A stretch of 51,848 nucleotides of DNA from CAYTTR01 sp964440805 (GTDB taxonomy: Bacteria; Acidobacteriota; Aminicenantia; Aminicenantales; Aminicenantaceae), in NCBI GenBank assembly GCA_964440805.1, contig CAYTTR010000018.1, positions 1 to 51,848 of the forward strand, read 5' to 3'. Below are positions 43,815 through 51,848 of this stretch, piece after piece. The notes below the pieces were generated by a model. It searched no databases. It was not told the origin of the DNA and saw only the letters and a list, made by a program, of their open reading frames with translations. How positions within the stretch are numbered: the first letter of the stretch is position 1; each line of letters begins with the position of its first letter. Made by a program: the position numbers and the translations under genes.

Positions 43815-44846
43815 CTATGATGATTTGCTTCCGGCAATACTTTGGACAGCGTTCCGGTAGGCCTTGACGATTTTGATTTCGTGTTCTCTTTGAGCATAGT
43901 TAGCAGGGGGTTCACCCGTATATTCTTCTTCGAACCAATGGATAGTTTTTTTAAGCCACGTTTCCATATATGAGGGTCTGTAGTTAAGTTCTCTTTGGGC
44001 TTTTCTTATGTCCAGGATAAAAGGACGCCTATTCGAAAACGGAGAGGTTGCCCGGTCCCAGCCTAAATCTTCCAAAATATCTGTGGGGATGGAGACAAAA
44101 TCAGGCTTTTTTTCCATAATCCGGGCTGCTGTTTGTAAAAATTCTTTGAGAGTCACGCCGCTTGGCTGGGCCAAATTGTAAGCCCGGCCGAAAGAATTTT
44201 TATTTTTCAAATTGGCTGAAAGAGGACGAACAAGGTCGTCCTGGTAAACATGAGTAAAGACATTCATACCGCTGTCGGGCAGGATCAAAGGCTTCCTATC
44301 GCGAAGCCGGACAAAATAGGAATAAGCCCTGAGAGTATAATCCCGTTCTCCAATGATAATGGGTGGGCGGATAATAGTGGCAGGAAAGCTGTCCTCCTTG
44401 AAAGCCGTCTGCAACACTTCCTCGCAGCGCCTCTTATGGAAACCGTATTCCCATAATCCGGGATTGCTTTGTGAAGGCTCGGTCAAGGGCCGGTCGTAGT
44501 CCTCTTCCCGGAGAGGGCAGGGGTAATTCTTAGTCACGATATAAACAGCCGCTGTACTGATGTGGATGAAATGGCCGATATTTCCTGAAAAAGTCTGAAC
44601 CGCTACCCGGCTGTCTTCACTCTTGTAAGCAATCATGTCAATGACCACATCAAAGGATTTTCCCTGAAGGGATTTTTTGAAGATATCGGGATTGGCGCGG
44701 TCTCCGCGGATACGAATAACCTGGTCTCCGAAATCATCAGGTGTTTTTCCCCGGTTGAAAAGAGTCAGCCGGTGTCCGTCTTCAAGAAGACGTTTTGTTA
44801 AGTGATATCCCAAAAATCTGGTTCCTCCGATTATTAAAATATCCAT
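43815..44846 (-). CDS. NAD-dependent epimerase/dehydratase-like protein
   Basis: This is a 343-residue extended short-chain dehydrogenase from the ATG at 44846, which has GAGAGG nine bases upstream; the frame extends to 44873. The cofactor motif is ILIIGGTRFLGYHLTKRLLEDGH and the domain continues with LFNRGKTPDDF, indicating NADP-type text after the second strand. In this GGTRFLG subgroup the canonical YxxxK appears replaced or shifted (YGFHKRRCEEVL near 143-154 gives Tyr and Lys). Members include sugar epimerases and RNA-binding CSP41-like proteins; the substrate is unknown. Neighbouring genes give no clue. Confidence 0.8.
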   Translation of the reverse strand: MDILIIGGTRFLGYHLTKRLLEDGHRLTLFNRGKTPDDFGDQVIRIRGDRANPDIFKKSLQGKSFDVVIDMIAYKSEDSRVAVQTFSGNIGHFIHISTAAVYIVTKNYPCPLREEDYDRPLTEPSQSNPGLWEYGFHKRRCEEVLQTAFKEDSFPATIIRPPIIIGERDYTLRAYSYFVRLRDRKPLILPDSGMNVFTHVYQDDLVRPLSANLKNKNSFGRAYNLAQPSGVTLKEFLQTAARIMEKKPDFVSIPTDILEDLGWDRATSPFSNRRPFILDIRKAQRELNYRPSYMETWLKKTIHWFEEEYTGEPPANYAQREHEIKIVKAYRNAVQSIAGSKSS

Positions 44847-44944
44847 TAAAAAAACCTCTCTTTGAAATAACATTCTTATATTATCTCAAATCTTGCTGTC
44901 TAAGAAGAGGAACGTCCCCCTTCCTTATGTAATAATGGAATATG

Positions 44945-45207
44945 TCAACGCCATTTCTGTCTGGCAGCAATTCCTTGACAGAGCCCTCCAATTTGAGCCA
45001 GATATGCTCTTATGGGAAGCTTCATTCTAACCTGATTCCACATCCCGGCGTAGAGGTGAACCTGAATTCCTTCAGGGCAATACTCCAGGCAATAGCGGCA
45101 TCCAGTGCAGAACGATTCACCGAGCTTTCCAAACCTCTGGATTAACTTCTGAACAACCATAGGATCAGGTCCTTGGAGGGGATTCAGCCGAATGCTTTGT
45201 AGCGCAT
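44945..45207 (-). pseudogene. Aldo/keto reductase gene with large internal deletion
   Basis: On the minus strand the ATG at 45207 encodes MRYKAFG and then a stop; this matches the usual start of iron-sulfur aldo/keto reductases (MRYKTFGKTG). From 45160 another frame encodes 71 residues with FCTGCRYCLEYCPEGI, the 4Fe-4S motif near the C-terminus of the same family. About 250 residues, including the whole catalytic barrel, are missing between these pieces, and the end also seems altered. The small frame could be taken for a ferredoxin, but the matching N-terminal scrap makes a deletion remnant more likely. Confidence 0.7.
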
Positions 45208-45217
45208 TTTTATCCAG

Positions 45218-46798
45218 TTATATAAAAATTTTAGGCACTAATGTCAGGAAGACAATCAAAATTATGACATATAACACCAAGGTAAGGTAGCTTAACTTCC
45301 AGATTCTTTTTTGTCGAGGAAGTTTCACTTCAAACTTATTTGGAGAAGGAGATCGATCGAGGAAACTTCCGCTGAGGATTATAAGCATAGTCATTGAAAA
45401 ACCGGTAGCATTCCACCACAGCCAGGAGACCGAAGGAAAGAATAACCATAGGCTCAAATTCAAAGCGACTCCGGCCATTAATCCTGCTACAGCCGGTTTA
45501 GGCTTGGCTCGGCGGAAGAAGATGCCGGCCAAAAACACGGCCAAGACAGGTCCGTAGAAAGCTGACCCAATCTTGTTTATTGACTCGATCACCGTCGGGG
45601 AGATATCTCCAACTACAAATGCAAAGGAGATGCAAAAAATACCCCAGATCAAGGTAAATAACTTGGAAAGACGGATTTCTTGATGTTTTTTAATTTTTTC
45701 TCGCCGGAGTTTTTTGTAGACATCTTCTACTGTAGCTGCGCTTAAAGAATTAATGGATGAGTCAAGAGAAGACATGGTGGCAGCCATAATGGCGATAAAG
45801 ATCAGCCCAACAATACCCGGGGGCATTTTTTCCATAATAAAAGTAGGAAGGAGGTAATCGTAATTTCCCTGAGGAATTTTCGCCAAGAAGTCTGAATTAA
45901 GATTTACATAAGCACCTAATATAAGACCTACTGTGCAATAGGCAAAAACAATAGGAAACCGGAAGAATCCGTTAAAAAGAAGGCTAATTTTGCAATCCCG
46001 GAGATTTTTAGCCGACAGTTCCCGCTGAACCTGGCTTTGGTCGCAACCGTAGTAGGAGGCATAAAGAAAAAAGCCCCCGATGAATAAAGGCCAGAAACCG
46101 AAATCTTTTCCGTCTCCAAAACCGTGGGAGGCAAAGTCTACGGCTTTAAACCGGGCGGGATCAAGCCATTGGGTAATGGCTCCCCATCCGCCGATGAGAT
46201 GAAGGCCGACTGCCCCGATAATGATGATGCCGATCAGGATGACAATCATTTGAATGGTATCGGAGATGATGTCTACATGAATACCGCCGAATAATTCGTA
46301 GATTACTGCAACCATACCTATAAGAAAAATGGTCAGAAAAAGGGGTATCTCCAGGATTACGGAGGGGATAATTGCAGCCGCATAGACAGTTACACCGGTA
46401 GCTAGGCCGCGGCTCACTTGAAAAATGAGGCTCATCGCCACCCGGGTGCGAACATCAAAGCGTTTCTCCAGGAATTCATAGATACTGATAATTTTTAGGG
46501 AATGGAACACCGGCAGAACGTAGGCTATAAGAATAATCACGGCTAAAGGTACTGCCAGCTCATAGCCAAGCCAGATCATTCCCCCTCCTGGGCGAAGAGC
46601 CACAAAAGCCGGGGCTGATATAAAGGATATTGCACCCAGTTGGGTGGCCATGGTGGATACACCTATAGGAAACCAGTGGATCTTTCGTCCGGCTAAATAA
46701 TAGTCAACGGCGGATTTCTGCCGAAGGCCCAGATACCAGCCCAAAATAACAAGGCCCCCGCTGTAAACAATGATAATAACCCAGTCGAGAATAGACAT
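45218..46798 (-). CDS. Sodium:solute symporter family protein
   Basis: This is a 526-residue integral membrane protein of the SSS family with about 13 helices. It starts MSILDWVIIIVYSGGLVILGWYLGLRQKSAVDYYLAGRKI, the usual first helix and loop. The typical AGRKIHWFPIGVSTMATQLGAISFISAPA and ATMSSLDSSINSLSAATVEDVYKK are present; these carry residues near the sodium and substrate sites. It would import a sugar, carboxylate or similar solute with sodium, which fits a cell with ion-pumping Rnf. The substrate cannot be told. It stands alone beside the aldo/keto reductase remnant. Confidence 0.92.
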   Translation of the reverse strand: MSILDWVIIIVYSGGLVILGWYLGLRQKSAVDYYLAGRKIHWFPIGVSTMATQLGAISFISAPAFVALRPGGGMIWLGYELAVPLAVIILIAYVLPVFHSLKIISIYEFLEKRFDVRTRVAMSLIFQVSRGLATGVTVYAAAIIPSVILEIPLFLTIFLIGMVAVIYELFGGIHVDIISDTIQMIVILIGIIIIGAVGLHLIGGWGAITQWLDPARFKAVDFASHGFGDGKDFGFWPLFIGGFFLYASYYGCDQSQVQRELSAKNLRDCKISLLFNGFFRFPIVFAYCTVGLILGAYVNLNSDFLAKIPQGNYDYLLPTFIMEKMPPGIVGLIFIAIMAATMSSLDSSINSLSAATVEDVYKKLRREKIKKHQEIRLSKLFTLIWGIFCISFAFVVGDISPTVIESINKIGSAFYGPVLAVFLAGIFFRRAKPKPAVAGLMAGVALNLSLWLFFPSVSWLWWNATGFSMTMLIILSGSFLDRSPSPNKFEVKLPRQKRIWKLSYLTLVLYVIILIVFLTLVPKIFI

Positions 46799-47176
46799 AG
46801 GTAATTTATTTTATTATAAAAAAGAGCTTTAGTCATATGCAGATAACTGAACTGGCATTAACCCCAATTATTGAATAGGGTCGAGCATATGAGTACCTGG
46901 TGTTTCTCCATTTTGGCTTCGCTCGCTGGTGAAGATTGGCAATCCCAAATAATTCGGGCGGAGATATGCCTGCTCTCCTTTTTGTTTACTCTTCAATTTA
47001 TTTAACCAAAACATCTTAGGCGTGCTTTGACTGAAAATTTGGAGGAACCCATGGAGAAAGACATCTAGCTTGACCGACCGATAAATTCAATCAAGCCCCA
47101 GCTTTAACAATTTATTTTGCTTGATTATCTGCCATGAATTTAGTTTAGTATTCTTCGTATAATATTAAAAAGAATA
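46799..47176. other. Gene-poor spacer of 378 bases
   Basis: I see no convincing gene. A 48-codon minus-strand frame (47014-46868) reads through the middle but lacks a ribosome site and known motif. The string GCGAGCGAAGCC on the minus strand near 46,915 resembles the element near 19,115. A TATAAT at 47158-47163 may serve the next gene. Confidence 0.35.
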
Positions 47177-47512
47177 ATGAGTAATAAAAATTTTGAACAC
47201 CCTGCAGGTGATATAGGGCAGTTAATTTTATTTGTTTTATTTATTTTTATCTGGGTGGCTGACTCCTTTTTTCTTCGTAAAACAACATTTCCGGCTGGCC
47301 TTGTTCCCTTTGTAATAAGAGGGCCGGCAGCGGTTTTTTTGGTTATGACCGCTCTCTTTCTGGTTAAATCGGGCCACCGGGTAATCGACCACGGAAAACC
47401 GCCGGATCGGTTGACAGCATGTGGAGAAAGATGTAAAAGAAACTTATCAGTTTACAGAGAAAATAAGAAATTATGGCCTTTCAATTACTGGTTGCGGAAA
47501 AAAGTCCTGTAG
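47177..47512 (+). pseudogene. Truncated isoprenylcysteine-methyltransferase-like membrane gene
   Basis: The first about 80 residues have two to three membrane helices and the phrase FLVKSGHRVIDHGKPPDRLTACG. In ICMT-like (phospholipid methyltransferase family) proteins this type of segment is followed by the conserved R-H-P-x-Y cofactor-binding region. Here the text breaks off and continues with unrelated residues (ERCKRNLSVYREN) to a stop inside the next gene. The join lies near 47,425-47,435. It is probably a remnant of a deletion, although a short functional membrane peptide cannot be ruled out. Confidence 0.55.
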
Positions 47513-48063
47513 TAAAGAAATTAATCAACACAACTTTCCCTGAACCAGAATATATCCTCCATTTTTTCGACGACGGAGAAGAAGCTCTCAAGGCGATCTC
47601 CAGTCTTTCTCCCGATGTTGTCATATGCCGCCTGTCTCTTCCTTCCAAGGACGGCTATGAGATAGCCAGGTTTCTCCAGGAGCAAGATAAAATACAGTCA
47701 ATGGGTTTGATTTTGTTACATGGAGCCTTTGAGCCGGCAGATGAGGAGAAATTGTCCACTTTCTTCTATGATGCCCTCATTCAGGAACCGTTCGATTCCC
47801 AGGAGCTGCTTAAGCAGGTCCGGGAGATCATTGATTCCAAGCGAATGCCCCAGACTTTTCCAGAAGAGCCAGTCATTGAGGAGCGGTCCTCAACAATTGA
47901 GATCAGGCTCAGTGAGCCGGTCAAGGAAGCCCTGAGCCGGGAAATACTGGAAATGGAAAGGGAACTGGAAAAAAGATTGCGGCAGTTTATAAGGAGTGAG
48001 ATTATGGACTGGCTTGAGAAAAAGATTCCAGAATCAGAACAAGACAAGAAGTATTCCCGCTGA
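47473..48063 (+). CDS. Degenerate receiver-domain protein (pseudo-receiver) with charged C-terminal helix
   Basis: This is a 196-residue protein. Residues 1-120 have the receiver fold pattern (FQLLVAEKSPVVKKLI; PDVVICRLSLPSKDGYEIA; ALIQEPFD), but the active residues are replaced: the phosphoacceptor Asp is Arg53, the conserved Lys before Pro-Phe is Glu, and the acidic pocket has only Glu9. It therefore probably cannot be phosphorylated in the normal way. Residues about 150-190 form a charged helix ending in IRSEIMDWLEKKIPE, perhaps a multimerisation or partner-binding tail. It is cytoplasmic and precedes birA by 65 bases. A structural or scaffold role is inferred. Confidence 0.75.
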   Translation: MAFQLLVAEKSPVVKKLINTTFPEPEYILHFFDDGEEALKAISSLSPDVVICRLSLPSKDGYEIARFLQEQDKIQSMGLILLHGAFEPADEEKLSTFFYDALIQEPFDSQELLKQVREIIDSKRMPQTFPEEPVIEERSSTIEIRLSEPVKEALSREILEMERELEKRLRQFIRSEIMDWLEKKIPESEQDKKYSR

Positions 48064-48128
48064 GTTCTTAAGAGAAAGAAAGTTTCATTGGAAAACAGGT
48101 GGAATTCTTAGATGGAAAATTGGGTTAA

Positions 48129-48887
48129 ATGAATATCGGAGAGAGAATTCACCGGGTTGAACTGTGCTCTTCTACCAATGATCTGATGCAGGCGCTGGCC
48201 CTTAAAGGTGCCGAGGAAGGCACAGTGATTGTGGCCTCCGGCCAGAAAAAGGGCAGAGGGACGAAAAAAAGGCAATGGTATTCACTCCAGGGAAAGGGGC
48301 TCTATTTCTCGGTTCTTCTTCGGCCAAAGCGGAAGGAAGGGGCTCTGATTCCTCTCCTGGCTGGGGTAGCTGTTTCTGAGGCTATCTCGGAAGCCTGTCA
48401 GGTTCAACTCCAGATAAAGTGGCCGAATGATCTTCTCTGGGAAAAGAGAAAAATTGGAGGCATTCTCAGTGAATCCAGCTTCTCCGGAGAAAGGCTTTCA
48501 TATGTTATTTTGGGAGTGGGGTTGAATCTCACCCAAAATAAAAAGGATTTTCCTGCCCAATTACAAGATTCAGCTGTTTCCCTGTTGATGGCTACCGGAA
48601 AAAATTTCTCCTCAGATCTGATTCTGGATGCCTCCCTTAAAAGTCTGCAGCGCTGGTATTGCCTCTTTAAAGAGGGAGAAGATGAGAGAATCCTAAGAGC
48701 CATCGAACATTTAAATATCTTTTCCCGGGGAGAGGAGGTAGAGATGGAAACAGAAAACGGTTGGCTCCGGGCTCGATTTCTCGGGCTGGATAAATTCGGG
48801 AGAATGGTTCTGGAGGCAGAAGGGAAGCAGCGGCCTTTCCTTTCGGCAGAGATTATTTCGCCGGTAAAATATTCAAGGAGAAAATGA
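48129..48887 (+). CDS. birA: Biotin--[acetyl-CoA-carboxylase] ligase, monofunctional
   Basis: The enzyme attaches biotin to carboxylase carrier domains. The 252-residue protein begins directly with the catalytic domain (CSSTNDLMQALA); there is no N-terminal helix-turn-helix, so it is not a repressor. Key motifs are GRGTKKRQWYS (biotinyl-AMP loop), LQIKWPNDLLW and KIGGILSE. The short C-terminal SH3-like domain (about 205-250) is present. It overlaps coaX by 4 bases. The assignment is firm. Confidence 0.94.
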   Translation: MNIGERIHRVELCSSTNDLMQALALKGAEEGTVIVASGQKKGRGTKKRQWYSLQGKGLYFSVLLRPKRKEGALIPLLAGVAVSEAISEACQVQLQIKWPNDLLWEKRKIGGILSESSFSGERLSYVILGVGLNLTQNKKDFPAQLQDSAVSLLMATGKNFSSDLILDASLKSLQRWYCLFKEGEDERILRAIEHLNIFSRGEEVEMETENGWLRARFLGLDKFGRMVLEAEGKQRPFLSAEIISPVKYSRRK

Positions 48888-49657
48888 TGCTTTTGGCAGT
48901 TGACATTGGAAATACAAATATAGCCGTGGGCGTTTTCGATGGAAAAACTCTGCTTGAGAACTGGAGAATAAGGACAGAACGGGATAAAACCAAAGAGGAA
49001 TATATGTTGACTTTGCTGAATCTCCTTTCTTTGGCAGGCTTGAAGAAAAACCAGCTCGGTGGGGTTATCATCTCCAGTGTTGTTCCCCCCTTAACTCCTG
49101 TTTTCCAGGAGGTCTGCCGGACACTCTTAAAGATTAAACCTCTCATCGTTGGCCCGGGCTTAAAGACGGGGATGGCCATTCTTTATGAAAATCCTCTTGA
49201 AGTTGGAGCCGACCGGGTGGTGGCCTCAGTGGCTGCTTTTCAGAAATACGGCGGCCCGGTGGTGGTGGTAGATTTCGGCACTGCCACCACATTTGACACG
49301 GTTTCAAAAAAGGGAGAATATCTGGGAGGAGCTATTGCTCCCGGGGTTCAGATTGCGGCGGAGGCGCTCTACTTAAAGACAGCTAAACTTCCCCGCGTTG
49401 AAATAAAAAAACCGGATAAAGCAATTGGACGAACTACAGAAGAAAGCATTCAATCAGGATTATATTTTGGCTATCTGGGCTTAGTTTCCAGTATTATTGC
49501 AGAAATACAAAAAGAATTGGGAGAAGAACCCCGGGTGGTTTTAACCGGAGGATTCGGCGGGCTTGTTTTCCGGGAAATTTCACGGGCGGATGCCTTTGAG
49601 CCTAATCTGGTGCTGGAAGGTCTCCGGATTCTCTACGAAAAAAACAAGAGCCAGTAG
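48884..49657 (+). CDS. coaX: Type III pantothenate kinase
   Basis: CoaX phosphorylates pantothenate in the first step of coenzyme A synthesis and is the type that is not inhibited by CoA. The 257-residue protein has the ASKHA phosphate loops LLAVDIGNTNIAVGVF at the start and GADRVVASVAA plus VVDFGTATTFDTV near 105-140. The adenine-side segment VVLTGGFGGLVF is near 215. The birA-coaX pair with overlap is a common arrangement. The assignment is firm. Confidence 0.95.
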   Translation: MMLLAVDIGNTNIAVGVFDGKTLLENWRIRTERDKTKEEYMLTLLNLLSLAGLKKNQLGGVIISSVVPPLTPVFQEVCRTLLKIKPLIVGPGLKTGMAILYENPLEVGADRVVASVAAFQKYGGPVVVVDFGTATTFDTVSKKGEYLGGAIAPGVQIAAEALYLKTAKLPRVEIKKPDKAIGRTTEESIQSGLYFGYLGLVSSIIAEIQKELGEEPRVVLTGGFGGLVFREISRADAFEPNLVLEGLRILYEKNKSQ

Positions 49658-49747
49658 AGTCCGTTTCAGATCGGACTTGTGTGGACTGATGTGGGATTGA
49701 TTCTCATTTTGGGAATCTCGGGAGATAATATAAAGAAAAGCGTTTAT

Positions 49748-50389
49748 ATGACGAGTGAAATTGATCTGAAAAGCCAATATTTCCAGAGGATTGCCCGTTT
49801 TTTACTGGAAAAAAGAAAAGCTCCCTTATTTCTTTCACCTGAAGAGATTGACCTTATTGATCGCTGGCAAAAAAGAGGAATTCCTCTCCGGGTAGTTCTG
49901 GAAGGGTTAAAGACTGCCTATGAATTATTCAAACAGAAAGGCAGTGGAAGCCGCCGGTCTTTCAATTTGAAATACGCCCGTAATTTTGTTTACAGAGCCT
50001 TTGCTTCCCACCGGGACCGCAGAGTAGGAAGAAAGAGAGAGAGAGAAACGGAGGCTTCACAACAGGTGGTGATCAGGGCAGTGGAAGAATTTTTAGATCG
50101 TTGTCCCGCAGAACTTGAGGAAGTAAAACCACTTTTTAATAAAGGGTTGGTTTTTCTGGCTGAAGAGGGAGGAGAGGATATGTTGGAAGACCTGGATGAG
50201 GAAGTTGATGCTATTCTTCTTAAAAAGGCTTCGCCAGAAGAACGGGCTGAGGCTGAAACCGAAGTCCGGGAAAAGTATTACTCTGAGCTTGTAAACGAAA
50301 AGGAATTATCCAGGCTATTATCTTTGTCTCTGAAGAAGAATATAAGGGAAAAACACCGGATTCCCTACCTTTCTCTTTATCTTCATTGA
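49748..50389 (+). CDS. Charged helical protein of unknown function after coaX
   Basis: This is a 213-residue protein from the ATG at 49748, the first start that leaves a plausible protein; the frame is open back to 49679, but those residues look like chance text. It is mainly helical and rich in Glu, Arg and Lys. The N-terminal FLSPEEIDLIDRWQKRGIPLRVVLEGLKTAYELFK recalls DnaD-like or replication-helper text, but I do not assign it. The C-terminal half is acidic (EEGGEDMLEDLDEEVDAIL). There is no signal or membrane segment. It follows coaX on the same strand. Function is unknown. Confidence 0.6.
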   Translation: MTSEIDLKSQYFQRIARFLLEKRKAPLFLSPEEIDLIDRWQKRGIPLRVVLEGLKTAYELFKQKGSGSRRSFNLKYARNFVYRAFASHRDRRVGRKRERETEASQQVVIRAVEEFLDRCPAELEEVKPLFNKGLVFLAEEGGEDMLEDLDEEVDAILLKKASPEERAEAETEVREKYYSELVNEKELSRLLSLSLKKNIREKHRIPYLSLYLH

Positions 50390-50507
50390 ATACGCTTGAA
50401 ATGGTTGAATATGTTTAATCTGGTCTATTTTAGAAAACAAGGCATTCAAGGAACTGTTCAATCCTTAAGTGGAGTTACTGCATTTCCTCTCTTTCCTGAG
50501 ACTTCCT

Positions 50508-51775
50508 TCAGTTTTCGCTTGTCTTATCGAATTGGGCGGAGTTCCAGTTAGGCGGTTCAATTCCATGGAGATGGCGGACGAAGAAGTCGAACATCTTACG
50601 CTGTCCATATTCTCCTCCCATACCGTGTCCGCCTCCGGGGATAACCAGGAGGTCAAAGTTTTTATTGGCTTTAATCAAGGCATCCATCACCTGTATGGTA
50701 GAGGAAGGATCGACGTTGGTATCCATTTCTCCCAGGATTAAGAGAAGAGGTCCCCGGAGCCGGTAGGCGTTGTCCACATTGGAAGAAGCGGCATATTTCG
50801 GGCCCACCGGCCAGCCCATCCACTGCTCATTCCACCAGATTTTGTCCATCCGGTTATCGTGGCAGCCGCAGGAGGAAACTCCCGCTTTATGGAAATCCGG
50901 ATGAAAGAGCAGTCCTCCCAGGGTATTCTGGTCTCCGGCTCCTCGCTGATTAAAGCTCGAGCTTTTCCGGTTGTTCCGTTAACTTCAATGATTCTGTAGA
51001 CTTGATGTCCTCTTTGGTTATATTCAAAAGAGAATGCCCGGCTGTCCTTGCGCCAGACCGGGTCGGACATCTCATAGGGATTGGGGAATAAACAGTTATC
51101 GATGAAGACAGTCTTTTTTTCGTTGACTCGAAAAAGTACAGACTGCTCGATATCAAGGGCATCTCCCGGCTTGGCATATTCCATCTCATGATACTTGGGT
51201 TGAAGCTGATCTTTTGGTGAGGACTCTACATAATGAACTATCCGGTGGAAGCCCCGGCGGAGGCGGAAAGCAGCGATTTTTTTTGAATCAGGGGACCAGG
51301 CTAGGGAAGAAAAAGTATAGTAATTTCCTTCGGAGCCGTCGTGGCTCAGGATAAACTCTTCTCCTGTTTCTTTTAAACGGATAGCCACATTGTAGTTTTT
51401 TATAAAAGCTTCCCACTTTCCGCCTGGTGATACTTTGGTTTCCTCAGAAGCAGCCCGGGGAGCAGGTCCTCTCTGCCACATGTCAAACCCGCCTCTTCTC
51501 CAGCGGTCGGCTGGGCCCACTTTCTTACAGGCATAGGTCTCAAGGTCACATGAATATCTAAAGGCTCCGACCGTAAATTCGATTGATTTCTCATCTTCAG
51601 AAAACTCAATGTACCTGAATGGAAGGTCATAGGCTTTTACTTTTTCTCTAAGGACTTCAGCCAGGCCGGCAGCCCGTTGGTAATCATCCGGCTGGCCCTT
51701 GGCCTGGAGAACAGTTGGAATGGCGGGGAGAATAAAAGCAATCAGAATTAAGATTAAAATAGTCTTTGATTTCAT
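50508..51775 (-). pseudogene. S9 prolyl oligopeptidase (DPP4-like) gene with internal deletion and frameshift
   Basis: The first part has a signal peptide and a DPP4-type beta-propeller start (FTVGAFRYSCDLETYACK; SPGGKWEAFIKNYNVAIR; LAWSPDSKKIAAFRL). Near residue 280 the frame runs into unrelated text. In another frame, from about 50,945 down to 50508, the C-terminal hydrolase domain resumes with AGDQNTLGGLLFHPDF, then CGCHDNRMDKIWWNEQW, an Asp in LGEMDTNVDP and the catalytic His in PGGGHGMGG. The join (about 50,936-50,948) is at or next to the nucleophile Ser (S-A-G-G in relatives), which is gone. The rest of the propeller and the first part of the hydrolase are missing. A good GGAGG site precedes the start. 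Confidence 0.8.
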
Positions 51776-51848
51776 ATTATTTATCCCTCCTTGTTAATAT
51801 TTGATATATGAGGCGCCACGACGTTAAAGAATTTAAAAAGATTGAATC

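Noticed and set aside
46868..47014. 48-codon minus-strand frame in the spacer
   Set aside because: There is no ribosome site, no motif and no neighbour linkage.
1..51848. CRISPR arrays, tRNA or rRNA genes, prophage or IS transposase genes
   Set aside because: No regularly spaced direct repeats, no tRNA-like folds and no recognisable transposase or phage protein were found when reading the window.

Overview
The window looks like a stretch of chromosome from an uncultured, anaerobic, Gram-negative-type bacterium. I lean towards Candidatus Aminicenantes or a relative near Acidobacteriota. The reasons are a complete Rnf complex, outer-membrane proteins (a TonB receptor and a beta-barrel protein ending in Phe), DUF362 and polyferredoxin genes, and secreted S9- and M6-type peptidase genes. 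This placement is inference from gene content. No rRNA or tRNA gene was seen.

Layout. 0.1-4.2 kb: a likely sigma54 promoter, two small lipoproteins and a large metallopeptidase/propeller/barrel protein. 4.2-6.9 kb: dnaA-dnaN with DnaA-box-like sites, a plausible origin region. 6.9-13.0 kb (minus strand): rnfCDGEAB, rseC and a NusG-II protein, a tightly overlapping operon for ferredoxin:NAD+ oxidoreduction coupled to ion transport. 13.1-18.6 kb: an acetyltransferase-like protein, polA, a small unknown and a GT87-like membrane protein. 18.6-19.05 kb: a gene-free stretch with a 328-bp insertion that has terminal inverted repeats, a 9-bp target duplication and RNA-like content. 19.2-25.2 kb: a fatty-acid operon (yceD-rpmF-plsX-fabG-acpP-fabF) followed by etfBA. 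25.2-30.1 kb (minus): polyferredoxin, DUF362 protein, cell-wall amidase and a phosphoglycerate mutase. 30.2-35.3 kb: guaA and dnaE. 35.3-37.4 kb (minus): cysC, sat and a ribbon-helix-helix protein, a sulfate-activation unit. 37.4-41.9 kb (minus): CbiO/CbiQ-type transporter, methyltransferase, ECF S component and TonB receptor, behind a NikR-like palindrome. 42.2-51.8 kb: several intact genes (epimerase, sodium symporter, pseudo-receiver, birA, coaX, one unknown) mixed with four genes ruined by internal deletion (M6 peptidase, aldo/keto reductase, isoprenylcysteine methyltransferase-like protein, S9 peptidase).

The most unusual item is the non-coding insertion at 18,666-18,993. The uninterrupted form of its host repeat is present in the same window at 42,064-42,183 on the other strand, so the empty and filled sites can be compared directly. 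The insertion has paired ends, a duplicated target, GC-rich stem-loops and an intrinsic-terminator-like end, but no reading frame. It may be a small mobile element carrying a structured RNA. The cluster of deletion-type pseudogenes in the last 10 kb is the second notable pattern.
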